DNA of 64,000 nt from Pseudarthrobacter naphthalenicus (GTDB lineage Bacteria; Actinomycetota; Actinomycetes; Actinomycetales; Micrococcaceae). Shown piece by piece: positions 1 through 6,316 of the stretch; the first letter of the stretch is position 1; each line of letters opens with the position of its first letter. Below the pieces are notes generated by a model, which did no database searches, was not told the origin of the DNA, and saw only the letters and a program-made list of their open reading frames with translations. Both the position numbers and the translations under genes were made by a program. The DNA lies in NCBI RefSeq assembly GCF_029076445.1, contig NZ_JARESG010000004.1:62001-126000 (forward strand), read 5' to 3'.

Positions 1-26
1 ACCTGAACGGCCTCGTCAAGATACTG

Positions 27-605
27 ATGCCCAAGTACCGGGAATGCGGCTGCACAGTCTGCGCCGAACACCACACAGTGCACGAGATGGTGCGACTGCA
101 CACGGCCGAAGACCTGGAGGTGACAGTAGACGCCGAACTGCACCCCCTGCTTCACGCCATGGCAGCGACCGGGATCCGCACCATAGCCTCATGCATCGAC
201 CTACGGGAAGCAATCACAGAGCTATCACCGGACATGCTGGCCCCACTGATGAACCTCGCAGACCCCGCCACCATCAGCTACGGGCCAGTCCTCCGCCGGC
301 AAGCCTCATTCATAGAACTCCGCAACGACAACCCCGCAGAGAAGATCTTCCTGGCAGCAGCCGGGCAACTCCCAGGAGTGGACGCCACACACCAGAACTT
401 ACGGTCACAGATCATCTTCAATCGGGAACACCTGCCCACCCTCGCCGGCTTTGTAAACCTCACCGCGCAGCACGTCGCCCTGAAGGCGGCCCGTCAAACG
501 AAACAGCCCAACACCCGCGCCGTTCCCGCCTCGTCAAAACAGGATCTCGCCCGCAAGCTCGCAACCAAACGCAAATCCAGCAGCCAAAACGGAAAGGGAA
601 AATGA
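27..605 (+). CDS. Hypothetical element protein, possibly extending left of the window
   Basis: This is a 192-residue frame from ATG 27. The same frame stays open to the first base of the window and no clear ribosome binding site precedes the ATG, so the true start may lie outside. The N-terminus carries a C-x-C-x-x-C cluster followed by two histidines (residues 8-16), which could bind a metal. The middle is mixed helical, and the last 40 residues are rich in Lys, Arg, Ser and Gln. It overlaps the next gene by 4 bases (ATGA), so the two are probably translationally coupled. I do not recognise the family. Confidence 0.6.
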   Translation: MPKYRECGCTVCAEHHTVHEMVRLHTAEDLEVTVDAELHPLLHAMAATGIRTIASCIDLREAITELSPDMLAPLMNLADPATISYGPVLRRQASFIELRNDNPAEKIFLAAAGQLPGVDATHQNLRSQIIFNREHLPTLAGFVNLTAQHVALKAARQTKQPNTRAVPASSKQDLARKLATKRKSSSQNGKGK

Positions 606-808
606 CGTTGGAAAATTCGCCCCGCTCCATCCAGTCATCAGCAGGCATCTACTCAGACCGCACCCTAGACGGCTGGGACGCCCCGGCAGCAGCAGCCGCC
701 CTCTGGGAACGCGCCAACCATCTTCAAGAGCAAGTGGACTACTGGAGGCGCCGCGCAACCTCCGCAGAGTCCCGCATGCTCGCCCACCACTGCCAGGGGG
801 ACCAGTGA
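602..808 (+). CDS. Small hypothetical element protein (68 aa)
   Basis: The ATG overlaps the stop of the upstream gene (ATGA) and is preceded by a purine-rich GGAAAGGG at good spacing, which fixes this start rather than the longer frame that runs through the upstream gene. The product has a predicted amphipathic helix around residues 28-60 (WERANHLQEQVDYWRRRA), so a short coiled coil is plausible. It overlaps the next start by 4 bases (GTGA). Function unknown. Genes of this size and spacing are usual in phage early or accessory regions. Confidence 0.55.
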   Translation: MTLENSPRSIQSSAGIYSDRTLDGWDAPAAAAALWERANHLQEQVDYWRRRATSAESRMLAHHCQGDQ

Positions 809-1002
809 CCCGCCCCGGCGTAACGCCCCGCTACTACGCATGGAAAGACAACTGTAAGGCAGATACCCGCGGCATCGCCCTTTGGGGCAAGACCGGCCTT
901 ATTGCCCACCTGACCTACACCGAAGCCCGCCGCCTCGCAGACAAGCTGCACGACATGGCCGACAGGCTCGAAGCCACCGAACAGCCCAAGGAGAACAAGT
1001 AA
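805..1002 (+). CDS. Small hypothetical element protein (65 aa)
   Basis: The GTG start is embedded in the upstream stop (GTGA), with AGGGGGACC just before it as ribosome binding site. The 65-residue product is charged and has a basic, Tyr- and Trp-containing N-terminus (TPRYYAWKDN). Its C-terminal half, from about residue 37 (YTEARRLADKLHDMADRLE), looks like a single long helix. Its overall layout resembles the 74-residue gene at 1160-1384: aromatic N-terminus, short strand region, then a helix that manages a TxEDA or TxTEAR element. The two may be distant paralogues. Function unknown. Confidence 0.55.
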   Translation: MTRPGVTPRYYAWKDNCKADTRGIALWGKTGLIAHLTYTEARRLADKLHDMADRLEATEQPKENK

Positions 1003-1163
1003 TGCCCCAACGCCACGACCAGGGATGGAAGAAGCAGCAGCCCACCCGCCAGCCGGAAGAATTGCCCAGCCCGGAAGCCCTGGCCTTGGATCTTGTAAGG
1101 CGCGGCCTCGCGTCACGGCAGATCCTCGATTCAGTCAGCCCCTACGGACGGCCGAAGCTGTGA
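1002..1163 (+). CDS. Small hypothetical element protein (53 aa)
   Basis: The start ATG shares one base with the upstream stop (TAATG), a classic re-initiation junction, and an AAGGAG motif sits just upstream. The product has a basic, Gln-rich N-terminus. A C-terminal helical stretch, LDLVRRGLASRQILD, resembles the half-helix pattern of a small DNA-binding protein, but this is too short to assign a family. It ends in a GTGA overlap with the next gene. Confidence 0.5.
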   Translation: MPQRHDQGWKKQQPTRQPEELPSPEALALDLVRRGLASRQILDSVSPYGRPKL

Positions 1164-1384
1164 ACGACAACCCATTCATCTCCTACGCCGGCCGGTACTG
1201 GCAGAACCTCGAAGGATCCGCAGCCACTCACGCCCGCGCCGGCATCATCGAAAACCCCAACGGCTTTCGGGATCCATCAGTTGTCATCTTCCGGGACCGC
1301 TTTTGCCTCGCCGTCCTGACCGTGGAAGACGCAACCCGGCTCTCAAATGAACTCATCGACCAGATAGAAAGGCCCGTCGTATGA
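1160..1384 (+). CDS. Small hypothetical element protein (74 aa)
   Basis: The GTG start overlaps the previous stop (GTGA) and has only a weak ribosome binding site of its own, so translation probably depends on coupling. The product has alternating hydrophobic and polar residues around FRDRFCLAVLTVEDATRL, suggesting a small alpha/beta fold ending in a helix. No family is recognised. It ends in an ATGA overlap with the 63-residue gene that follows. Confidence 0.55.
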   Translation: MNDNPFISYAGRYWQNLEGSAATHARAGIIENPNGFRDPSVVIFRDRFCLAVLTVEDATRLSNELIDQIERPVV

Positions 1385-1572
1385 ACCCCTGCGAATGCGC
1401 CGACGCTAAGCACGTCGTCCTCTGCGCTCTGAACCGCGGAGACGGCCCCTGCCTCAGCACCACGGCGCCCCAAGGGCCAGAACCAACCGCAACACCCGAA
1501 CCACCAGCACTAAACAGCGACGCCCTCACCGCATCACTTACCGCCGCACTCAGCGGCAAGATCACCCTTTAG
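1381..1572 (+). CDS. Small Cys-containing hypothetical element protein (63 aa)
   Basis: The ATG overlaps the previous stop by 4 bases (ATGA). The N-terminus has four cysteines (MNPCECADAKHVVLCAL...PCLS), spaced so that they could bind zinc. The middle is rich in Pro and Thr, and a short helix ends the protein. It is the last member of a run of six genes joined by overlaps from 27 to 1572. Function unknown. Confidence 0.5.
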   Translation: MNPCECADAKHVVLCALNRGDGPCLSTTAPQGPEPTATPEPPALNSDALTASLTAALSGKITL

Positions 1573-1582
1573 GAGAAACACC

Positions 1583-2371
1583 ATGTTCGCAGAAATCCGC
1601 CGCATCGACCGCACCTTCGCCGGCCTCGCCATCGACCTGCCCAAGGAATGCCAGGACGCCAGCCCCCTGGCTAACGCAGCCATCGCCGCCACCAACTCCC
1701 CGGCAGTGCAGGACCTGCACGACGGCATCCTCTCAGGCACCATCACCCCCAAGAACATCGCCGCCAAACTCACCGAGTCAGCCATCGCCATCATGGCAGC
1801 AGAGCGCATCATCACCGCCGCAGAAGGCACACAGTCAGCCATCAACACGCTGTACTTCGGAGCCCTCAAAGCCCACGCTGACAAGCTTGTGACAGCACTC
1901 CGCCCCGCCTTCGATGAAGCCGCCAAGGTGATCCAGACAGCGGGCAAGTACTTCGCCCCCGACGCCAACGAACGGGACATCCTCAGCGCAGGCATGGAAG
2001 CAGTGGAAGCCTGGCACAACCTCGCCGCCGCCAAGGTCACACTTACTCAGATCATCAACGCCCGCGCCACCATCGCGGACACCGAGAGGGACAACAGCCC
2101 CGCCTACCTCCACTACATCAGCGGCAACTACACACAGGCCCAGCTCTGGCAGGCCGAAGCCGAGTACACCGGCGTAGGTCACGGACTCCACAACCTCGCA
2201 CGCGCAGGCTTCACACTCCACCTCAACACCAAGGCCGAAGCCCTCAAGCTGGCAGAGACAGCACGCACCAAGACAGAGCAGCAGCAAGCCCAGGCCGAAG
2301 CTGCACGCATCGCAGACAGCAAGCGGGACAGCTCCCTCGCCTTCGAGCTCGCCGCCCGAGCAGCACAGTAA
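1583..2371 (+). CDS. Alanine-rich helical element protein (262 aa)
   Basis: A clear TAGGAGAAACACC precedes the ATG, so this gene has its own strong ribosome binding site, unlike those upstream. The product is almost wholly helical and Ala-rich. A region around residues 175-205 resembles a TPR-like helix pair, and a Gln/Ala/Glu-rich C-terminal helix follows. There are no membrane segments or signal peptide. It could be a scaffold or structural accessory protein, but that is only a guess from composition. A hairpin follows 12 bases after the stop. Confidence 0.6.
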   Translation: MFAEIRRIDRTFAGLAIDLPKECQDASPLANAAIAATNSPAVQDLHDGILSGTITPKNIAAKLTESAIAIMAAERIITAAEGTQSAINTLYFGALKAHADKLVTALRPAFDEAAKVIQTAGKYFAPDANERDILSAGMEAVEAWHNLAAAKVTLTQIINARATIADTERDNSPAYLHYISGNYTQAQLWQAEAEYTGVGHGLHNLARAGFTLHLNTKAEALKLAETARTKTEQQQAQAEAARIADSKRDSSLAFELAARAAQ

Positions 2372-2383
2372 CCAGACGGCCGA

Positions 2384-2422
2384 CAGGTGATGCCCGCGCC
2401 GTGCAGCGACGGGCATCACCTG
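2384..2422. terminator. Hairpin after the first element gene block
   Basis: A perfect 13-base-pair inverted repeat (arms 2384-2396 and 2410-2422, arm CAGGTGATGCCCG) with a 13-base loop follows the stop at 2371. No T-run follows, so it could be a pause site, an RNA-processing signal or a Rho-assisted end rather than a strong intrinsic terminator. Confidence 0.5.
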
Positions 2423-2534
2423 CCCCACCCCAGGGGGGACCACCAAGGCGCGAAAGAATCCAGACCGCCGGTGAGGTCAGTAATCCCCGCGCCAACCGCT
2501 CAACCTCAGCCGCAGGACGAAAGGAGGCCCTTGA

Positions 2535-2912
2535 ATGGGCACTCAAAGGAATATGACCAAGCCCAATTCAAGGGCCTACAGGCCGCAGCAGGCAGCCATT
2601 AGGGCCGCGCTAGTGGAGCTCCCCGCGGAAGGATGCACACTGCCTGTCCCGGACCTTCCAAAGTCTAGGAAGTGGTCCGCTGTGGAAAAGGCCCGCTGGA
2701 CCGAGCTTTGGGAGTCTCCCCAGGCGACGCAGTGGGACGACTCATGCCGGGGAACTGTCGCCCTGCTGGTGCAGTATGAATCCCGCTTGCTCTCAGACGA
2801 CGACGGCGGCACGGCATGGGTAGCGCAGGAATGCCGCTACGCCTCAGAGTCCCTTGGGTTGACGCCTAAGGCCATGGCAACTCTCGGATGGAGGATCAGC
2901 GATGGCCAGTAG
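2535..2912 (+). CDS. Phage terminase small subunit-like protein
   Basis: A strong AAAGGAGG seven bases before the ATG fixes the start. The 125-residue product matches my memory of actinophage small terminase proteins: a basic N-terminus, W-x-x-L-W-x-S-P-Q-A-T-Q-W (residues 54-66), a helical middle, and a C-terminal L-G-L-T-P-K-A motif followed by G-W-R-I. Small terminases recognise the packaging site and recruit the large subunit. No large subunit follows, which is odd, because the pair is normally adjacent. It may be a remnant or act with a gene elsewhere. It overlaps the next gene by 11 bases. Confidence 0.5.
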   Translation: MGTQRNMTKPNSRAYRPQQAAIRAALVELPAEGCTLPVPDLPKSRKWSAVEKARWTELWESPQATQWDDSCRGTVALLVQYESRLLSDDDGGTAWVAQECRYASESLGLTPKAMATLGWRISDGQ

Positions 2913-3147
2913 TAGGAGGGCCGCTAGAGGCGTTCCAACAAGTCCGATTTCCACGGACCCAAGCCACGTCACACAGCAGCGGCTACCATCTCCCCGCGGC
3001 GAAGTCCGGGCGTGGTTCAAGGGCGGAGTCTGCTACCGCGTCGCCCTCGCCGGCGTCATTTATGGATGGGGAGAAGGCCCGGACGTTTGGGCCGCTCTCC
3101 TGGACGGCAGTTTCAGGCCCAACGGCTACGGAAAGCACAACAGGTAG
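2902..3147 (+). CDS. Small hypothetical element protein (81 aa)
   Basis: The ATG lies inside the end of the terminase-like gene, with GGAGGA upstream. The product begins with a basic, Ser/Pro-rich tail, followed by a compact hydrophobic and glycine-rich core (VCYRVALAGVIYGWGEGPDVW, here given as two parts: VCYRVALAGVIYG and WGEGPDVW). Function unknown. The close coupling suggests it belongs with the packaging gene. Confidence 0.45.
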   Translation: MASSRRAARGVPTSPISTDPSHVTQQRLPSPRGEVRAWFKGGVCYRVALAGVIYGWGEGPDVWAALLDGSFRPNGYGKHNR

Positions 3148-3190
3148 TTAGGCTGAGCGTTGCATCATTCATCACCTAGAGGGGGACGTT

Positions 3191-3361
3191 ATGAACTATT
3201 GGTATGAGGCACTGGAAGGGCTCAGCGACGTACAGCAGACGGTCAGCAGTGACAGCCTCACGGTGGACCAGAAGCTGAAGATTGTTGAGATCAAAGCGCT
3301 ATTGGCTATAGGCCAAGATCTGAACGCGCTACGGCTAAAAGATCACGAGCCGTTCAACTGA
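3191..3361 (+). CDS. Small acidic hypothetical protein (56 aa)
   Basis: This short gene begins at ATG 3191 after an AGAGGGGGACG ribosome binding site and ends at TGA 3361, directly before a strong terminator. The product is acidic and helical (ALEGLSDVQQ at the start, VDQKLKIVEIKALLA in the middle) with no cysteines. The good ribosome binding site, sensible codon use and the terminator 9 bases downstream support a real gene. It resembles the small 'hypothetical' proteins that sit beside terminase genes in actinophages, but no family can be named. Confidence 0.6.
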   Translation: MNYWYEALEGLSDVQQTVSSDSLTVDQKLKIVEIKALLAIGQDLNALRLKDHEPFN

Positions 3362-3369
3362 GTTAGCGA

Positions 3370-3411
3370 AAGCGGCCCCGAGCCTCCTAAGAGATCCGGG
3401 GCCGCTTTTTT
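3370..3411 (+). terminator. Strong intrinsic terminator
   Basis: A perfect 11-base-pair stem (arms 3370-3380 and 3397-3407, arm AAGCGGCCCCG) is followed by a run of seven T residues. It ends the rightward transcription unit of the element, and the reverse complement could also stop leftward transcription. Confidence 0.9.
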
Positions 3412-3437
3412 GTTTGGTGGGAAATAGCATAGGCGTG

Positions 3438-3836
3438 CTAAATAGCTGGAGCGGGCGCCGACTTCACCGACAGTTTCTTGACTATCCCGATAATGAGGGC
3501 CGGGATGCTGGTAGCGATTGAAAGCATCGCAAGCATCGCCAGTGGCGGGAATTGCATTGGAAAGTAAAGAAAAAAGAGCAGGAATCCCAGGGGGAACGCA
3601 ATCACCGCGTAGATAAGCGGTGTGCTCCCTGGTTTTCGGCCCTGCTCCCGGTAGGCCGCGAGTGCCACACATGCTGACACGGCGGCGATAACAAGCAAAC
3701 TAACCTCAATGGTCATGAGCGCGCTAACGGCGCCACCTCTGACACCGCCAAAGGCGACCATAAGGACGAGAGCCAAAACAGTGCCGGCAATCGCGACTAG
3801 TGCAGATACTTTGAAACGCTTCCCCTGAGTGTTCAT
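3438..3836 (-). CDS. Small integral membrane protein, four predicted helices
   Basis: The 132-residue product has four hydrophobic segments, at about residues 10-30, 36-60, 72-92 and 96-117, with short loops and a basic C-terminal tail. This is the pattern of an uncharacterised four-helix membrane protein, and no catalytic motif is visible. It runs convergent to the terminator at 3370-3411. It could be an element-encoded exclusion or lysogenic-conversion protein, but nothing in the sequence proves that. Confidence 0.6.
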   Translation of the reverse strand: MNTQGKRFKVSALVAIAGTVLALVLMVAFGGVRGGAVSALMTIEVSLLVIAAVSACVALAAYREQGRKPGSTPLIYAVIAFPLGFLLFFLYFPMQFPPLAMLAMLSIATSIPALIIGIVKKLSVKSAPAPAI

Positions 3837-3886
3837 GTCGCAACTGTAACCGCAGGCTCAGACAAAGCGCAGCAAGGCCGTAGCGT

Positions 3887-3913
3887 AATTGCGCCACAGG
3901 CTGCGGCGCAATT
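3887..3913. promoter_or_regulatory. Inverted repeat, possible operator
   Basis: A perfect 9-base inverted repeat (AATTGCGCC, nine-base spacer, GGCGCAATT) lies upstream of the minus-strand membrane protein and of the small plus-strand frame at 3943. The absence of a following T-run and its position between divergent genes favour an operator over a terminator. No matching regulator is in the window. Confidence 0.4.
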
Positions 3914-3942
3914 GTCACACCCCGGGCCTAGTGTTCCGTGCC

Positions 3943-4080
3943 ATGGTGAAGATTGATGTTGACGCGGTAGGCAAGATGTTGGATGACCTCCTGGCTCCGG
4001 TAGTGCGCTCACCATATGAGGAGCTGGAACCAGAATATGAGTTCCTGCCAGAGCCTCAGATTAACCGCTGGACGGCATAG
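3943..4080 (+). CDS. Possible 45-residue acidic protein
   Basis: The frame from ATG 3943 encodes a short acidic peptide (VKIDVDAVGKMLDDLL, then a Glu/Pro-rich tail ending in RWTA). Codon use is compatible with a gene and the frame can be extended upstream to 3889, but there is no convincing ribosome binding site at either start. I list it with low confidence as a possible element gene. Confidence 0.3.
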   Translation: MVKIDVDAVGKMLDDLLAPVVRSPYEELEPEYEFLPEPQINRWTA

Positions 4081-4136
4081 GAAAGCCCCGGACCCATGAC
4101 AGGTGCCGGGGCAGTTCCTACAGGCTTAGAACACGC

Positions 4137-4469
4137 TCAGGCGGCAGCGGCAGCAAGGTTAGCGGCGACCTGGAGAGCGTCAACGTTGGACAGAATCACC
4201 ATGGCCTCATCGCCCGTTCCCTTGCCCGTCCACAGCTCGACGTAGTGCTCTTGCGTCCGGTAGTTCCACGCCGGAATGATGACGACGCCCGCGGCCTCAA
4301 CTTCGCGGCCCAGGTAAAGACCATCGACGCCTTCCGACAGGACGTAACCGGCCGGCACTTCCGGGAACGGTTCGAGCTCTACCAGCAGTTCTGACGGCAG
4401 CACGCCCCGATCATGGGCCATCTCTGCAAGTTCGCGGACGGTGGCAGGGTAAAGAGTGGTTGTAGTCAT
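4137..4469 (-). CDS. Hypothetical element protein (110 aa)
   Basis: The 110-residue product starts with a helical segment (TVRELAEMAHDRG), then shows alternating strands with Val, Tyr and Ile (VVIIPAWNYRTQEHYVELW) and an Ala-rich C-terminal helix. The ribosome binding site is weak (AGGTCTC, nine bases upstream). There is no signal peptide or membrane segment. It is well spaced from both neighbours and likely real, but the family is unknown. Confidence 0.5.
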   Translation of the reverse strand: MTTTTLYPATVRELAEMAHDRGVLPSELLVELEPFPEVPAGYVLSEGVDGLYLGREVEAAGVVIIPAWNYRTQEHYVELWTGKGTGDEAMVILSNVDALQVAANLAAAAA

Positions 4470-4537
4470 GGCTGAGACCTATTTCTGTGAGTTGTACCCG
4501 TCCCCCAGCGGGACGAGGTTAGCCTAGCGGCCAGGTG

Positions 4538-4771
4538 ATGCAGTGGTACAAAGATGAAGCGGACCTAAAGGAGGGGCTTGTCATAGTCCCTCACCCCGTC
4601 ACTAAACCCGCCGCCCCCGCCTCCATCAGCGACATTCCAACGCCCGTAGCCCGCCCGGTAATCCGGGGCAGGCTGGCGCTCACGCGACTGCACGGCCGTG
4701 GCAGACGCTCAGCCCCCGGTAGGGCAGCAAAGGGAGGTATAAACACCGGGCCGACACTGTTTAGCGTCTAG
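4538..4771 (+). CDS. Doubtful small frame near the element border
   Basis: A GTG-ATG pair at 4535-4540 after GGCCAGG opens a 77-residue frame with a basic, Pro-rich composition. After its stop at 4771 the same frame stays open to about 5131 without a good start and includes a protein-like stretch (RLDWIPTAAELWILTHLTG, encoded near 4830-4890). The two parts may be fragments of one decayed gene split by a stop codon. Function unknown. Confidence 0.25.
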   Translation: MQWYKDEADLKEGLVIVPHPVTKPAAPASISDIPTPVARPVIRGRLALTRLHGRGRRSAPGRAAKGGINTGPTLFSV

Positions 4772-4894
4772 GTCAGCAGGAACGACGCAGGCGGAAGCCT
4801 GGAACCAGCCAAGGGAGCAAAGGGGAAGCGCCTTGACTGGATCCCGACCGCCGCCGAACTGTGGATACTCACACACTTGACGGGGCCGGAATGG

Positions 4895-5059
4895 TTAGGC
4901 GGGCTCCGAGTGGAGCAGTGCCGCCTTAGCTTCGGTCTTGGTTCGGAAGCCGCCGAAGGTGACGGCGCCGCAGGTATCGCAGCTCGCCGCGTAGCCCTTG
5001 CTCTGGCCTTGATCGCCGTATGTGCCGCGCTCGAATGCAACGGCTTTGTGGCCCTTCAC
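4895..5059 (-). CDS. 54-residue protein with a CxxC motif
   Basis: The GTG start overlaps the stop of the upstream minus-strand gene (GTGA on the minus strand). The 54-residue product reads MKGHKAVAFERG at its start, has S-C-D-T-C-G near residues 26-31 and the short element TKTEAKAALLHSEPA at its end. The CxxC and the C-terminal helix resemble small zinc-ribbon-like phage proteins that carry a T-x-x-E-A-x-x-A motif, though only one CxxC pair is present. It is short and overlapped on the other strand by larger spurious frames. Confidence 0.55.
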   Translation of the reverse strand: MKGHKAVAFERGTYGDQGQSKGYAASCDTCGAVTFGGFRTKTEAKAALLHSEPA

Positions 5060-5181
5060 GCCGTCGCCCCGAAGGTGACAGCCACGAGGGCGGAGGGCAG
5101 GAGGAAGAAGGCCAACACCAAGACGGTGTAGAAGATGAATTGCACGGCGCCTTGCACGGCGCGGGCTGTAAGATTGTTCAT
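5056..5181 (-). CDS. 41-residue single-span membrane peptide
   Basis: The ATG at 5181 follows TAGGACC at eight bases, which decides this start over a longer frame reaching 5268. The product is a basic-polar N-terminus (MNNLTARAVQGAVQ) followed by one hydrophobic helix (FIFYTVLVLAFFLLPSALVA), so it should be a small inner-membrane peptide. It forms a two-gene coupled operon with the CxxC protein downstream. A holin-like or regulatory role would be guesswork. Confidence 0.5.
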   Translation of the reverse strand: MNNLTARAVQGAVQFIFYTVLVLAFFLLPSALVAVTFGATA

Positions 5182-5271
5182 GTTGCCGGTCCTAATCACT
5201 GGTAACCACGCCCCCGGATTGTTGACGCAATCGCGGGGGTTTCCCCGTCTCTGAGCGGGTAACTTCAACTA

Positions 5272-5400
5272 GTGTCTGTCTATGCCATTGCCACCCTGGC
5301 CGCCGTGGGCTTTGCCGGAATTTTGGTCTTCATTCTCCGCAGTGATGAAGTACGAGGATTCCTGCTCAACCTCATCCGCACAGCACTAGCCTTGCCATGA
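5272..5400 (+). pseudogene. DUF4244 Tad-locus protein, N-terminally truncated at the element border
   Basis: From 5281 the frame encodes YAIATLAAVGFAGILVFILR and then a segment ending in NLIRTALALP, which I recognise as the C-terminal part of DUF4244. These are small single-helix proteins encoded just before TadE-like genes in actinobacteria. Intact members carry a basic N-terminal segment and a pilin-like T-A-E-Y before this point. Here the Glu is replaced by Val and everything upstream is element sequence. A GTG at 5272 could start a 42-residue product, but it has no ribosome binding site. The stop overlaps the TadE-like start (ATGA). Interpreted as a gene cut by integration. Confidence 0.7.
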
Positions 5401-5960
5401 GTGGCGCGCCGGCAGCGTTGCACCCGGGCACACGGGGAGTCCGGAACAGGAAGGCCGCAGCAGGCATTTCCCGTGGTGACAGGCGGGAACCGGGAAAAGT
5501 CCAGAGCACCATGGCCGGGGCCGTGACGGCGGAGTTCGCTGTTGCGCTGCCGGCTGTCTTGCTGCTGCTCGCCCTGTTGCTGTCCGGGGCAGCTGCCGGC
5601 GTAACCCAGCTCAGGCTCGAGGAGGCTGCGCTTGCCGGCGGCCGGGCCCTTGCCCGTGGCGAGGACCCGGCCGCCGCTGAGGGAATCGTCAGGGCATTGG
5701 CGGGAACGTCGGCCACTGTCTCCGTTGCCGCCGACGGTGAGTGGCTGCACGTAACGGTGGCTGACCGGGCGGGCGGGCCCCTGGCGTCCACACTCCCGTG
5801 GACCCTTACGGCAAAAGCCAGTGCCCGGCGAGAGATGCCAACGGCGGCCGGCCCGCCCCGGCCCGGCCCGCTGTTGCAGGAACGGACGCCGGTGACAAAC
5901 CTGAAGACGGTTGCGTGCCTCGAAAGGGTTGCGGCATACCTGAACACGGTCGCGGCATGA
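5397..5960 (+). CDS. TadE-like pilus assembly protein
   Basis: The 187-residue product has a Pro/Arg-rich lead and then G-A-V-T-A-E-F-A-V-A-L-P followed by a long hydrophobic helix (about residues 41-68), the hallmark of TadE-family minor pseudopilins. The motif T-A-E-F resembles a prepilin processing site. The ATG overlaps the DUF4244 stop by four bases, so with the upstream gene truncated its coupled translation may be reduced. A later ATG at 5511 is an alternative start. It belongs to the 'helicase/secretion neighbourhood' Tad locus; the ATPase and TadB/C genes expected upstream are absent here. Confidence 0.8.
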   Translation: MSGAPAALHPGTRGVRNRKAAAGISRGDRREPGKVQSTMAGAVTAEFAVALPAVLLLLALLLSGAAAGVTQLRLEEAALAGGRALARGEDPAAAEGIVRALAGTSATVSVAADGEWLHVTVADRAGGPLASTLPWTLTAKASARREMPTAAGPPRPGPLLQERTPVTNLKTVACLERVAAYLNTVAA

Positions 5961-6316
5961 GCAGCCCGGCGGCGGACCACACCGAACGCGGTTCCGGGAC
6001 CATCCTGGCAGCAGGACTGGCCTTGGTGATCATCATGACCATGACCCTCATGCTGCTCCTGGCGCAGTCAGCGGTGATGGCCAGCAGGGCGGCTGCAGCC
6101 GCGGACTTGGCCGCGCTTGCGGGGGCCGACGCCCTGCGCGGCCTGACCTCGGGGGCTCCGTGTGCCGTGGCCGCTGAAGTGGCGGCCCGGCACGATGCCC
6201 TCATCACCAGCTGCACGGAGGGGACCGGTCAGACAGTTGAGGTCCGGACCATGCTCAATGCCCGGGGCATGCTGGGTGCGGCCAGCGGTCATGCGCGGGC
6301 CGGACCGCCGCCCTGA
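5957..6316 (+). CDS. TadF-like / Rv3654c-family pilus protein
   Basis: The ATG overlaps the TadE stop (ATGA). The 119-residue product opens with E-R-G-S-G-T-I-L-A-A-G-L-A, followed by a hydrophobic helix (residues 16-40), then A-A-A-A-D-L-A-A-L-A-G-A-D. This layout is typical of the second TadE-like protein of actinobacterial Tad loci ('helicase/secretion neighbourhood' family). It probably sits in the membrane and contributes to pilus or secretion machinery. Its 3' end overlaps the convergent helicase gene by 28 bases. Confidence 0.8.
   Translation: MSSPAADHTERGSGTILAAGLALVIIMTMTLMLLLAQSAVMASRAAAAADLAALAGADALRGLTSGAPCAVAAEVAARHDALITSCTEGTGQTVEVRTMLNARGMLGAASGHARAGPPP

Larger units (their letters stand above)
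1..5280. mobile_element. Right-hand part of a prophage or integrative element
   Basis: This stretch holds about fifteen small genes without recognisable metabolic roles, many joined by 4-base start/stop overlaps. One resembles an actinophage terminase small subunit (2535-2912). No integrase, capsid or portal gene is visible, so most of the element must lie to the left of the window, or it is a decayed remnant. Its right border is put at about 5270-5281, because from 5281 onward the sequence encodes the C-terminal two thirds of a Tad-locus DUF4244 protein with its N-terminus missing. The border is inferred from that truncation. No flanking direct repeat can be seen from here. Confidence 0.65.

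Noticed and set aside
4085..4112. A GCCCCGG...CCGGGGC hairpin after the small frame at 3943
   Set aside because: It has a seven-base stem with a bulge and no T-run on either side, so it is not reported as a terminator.
4768..5040. A 90-residue minus-strand frame at the element border
   Set aside because: It is in a different frame from the coupled CxxC protein at 4895-5059, lacks a ribosome binding site and is dominated by Ala/Arg/Pro.
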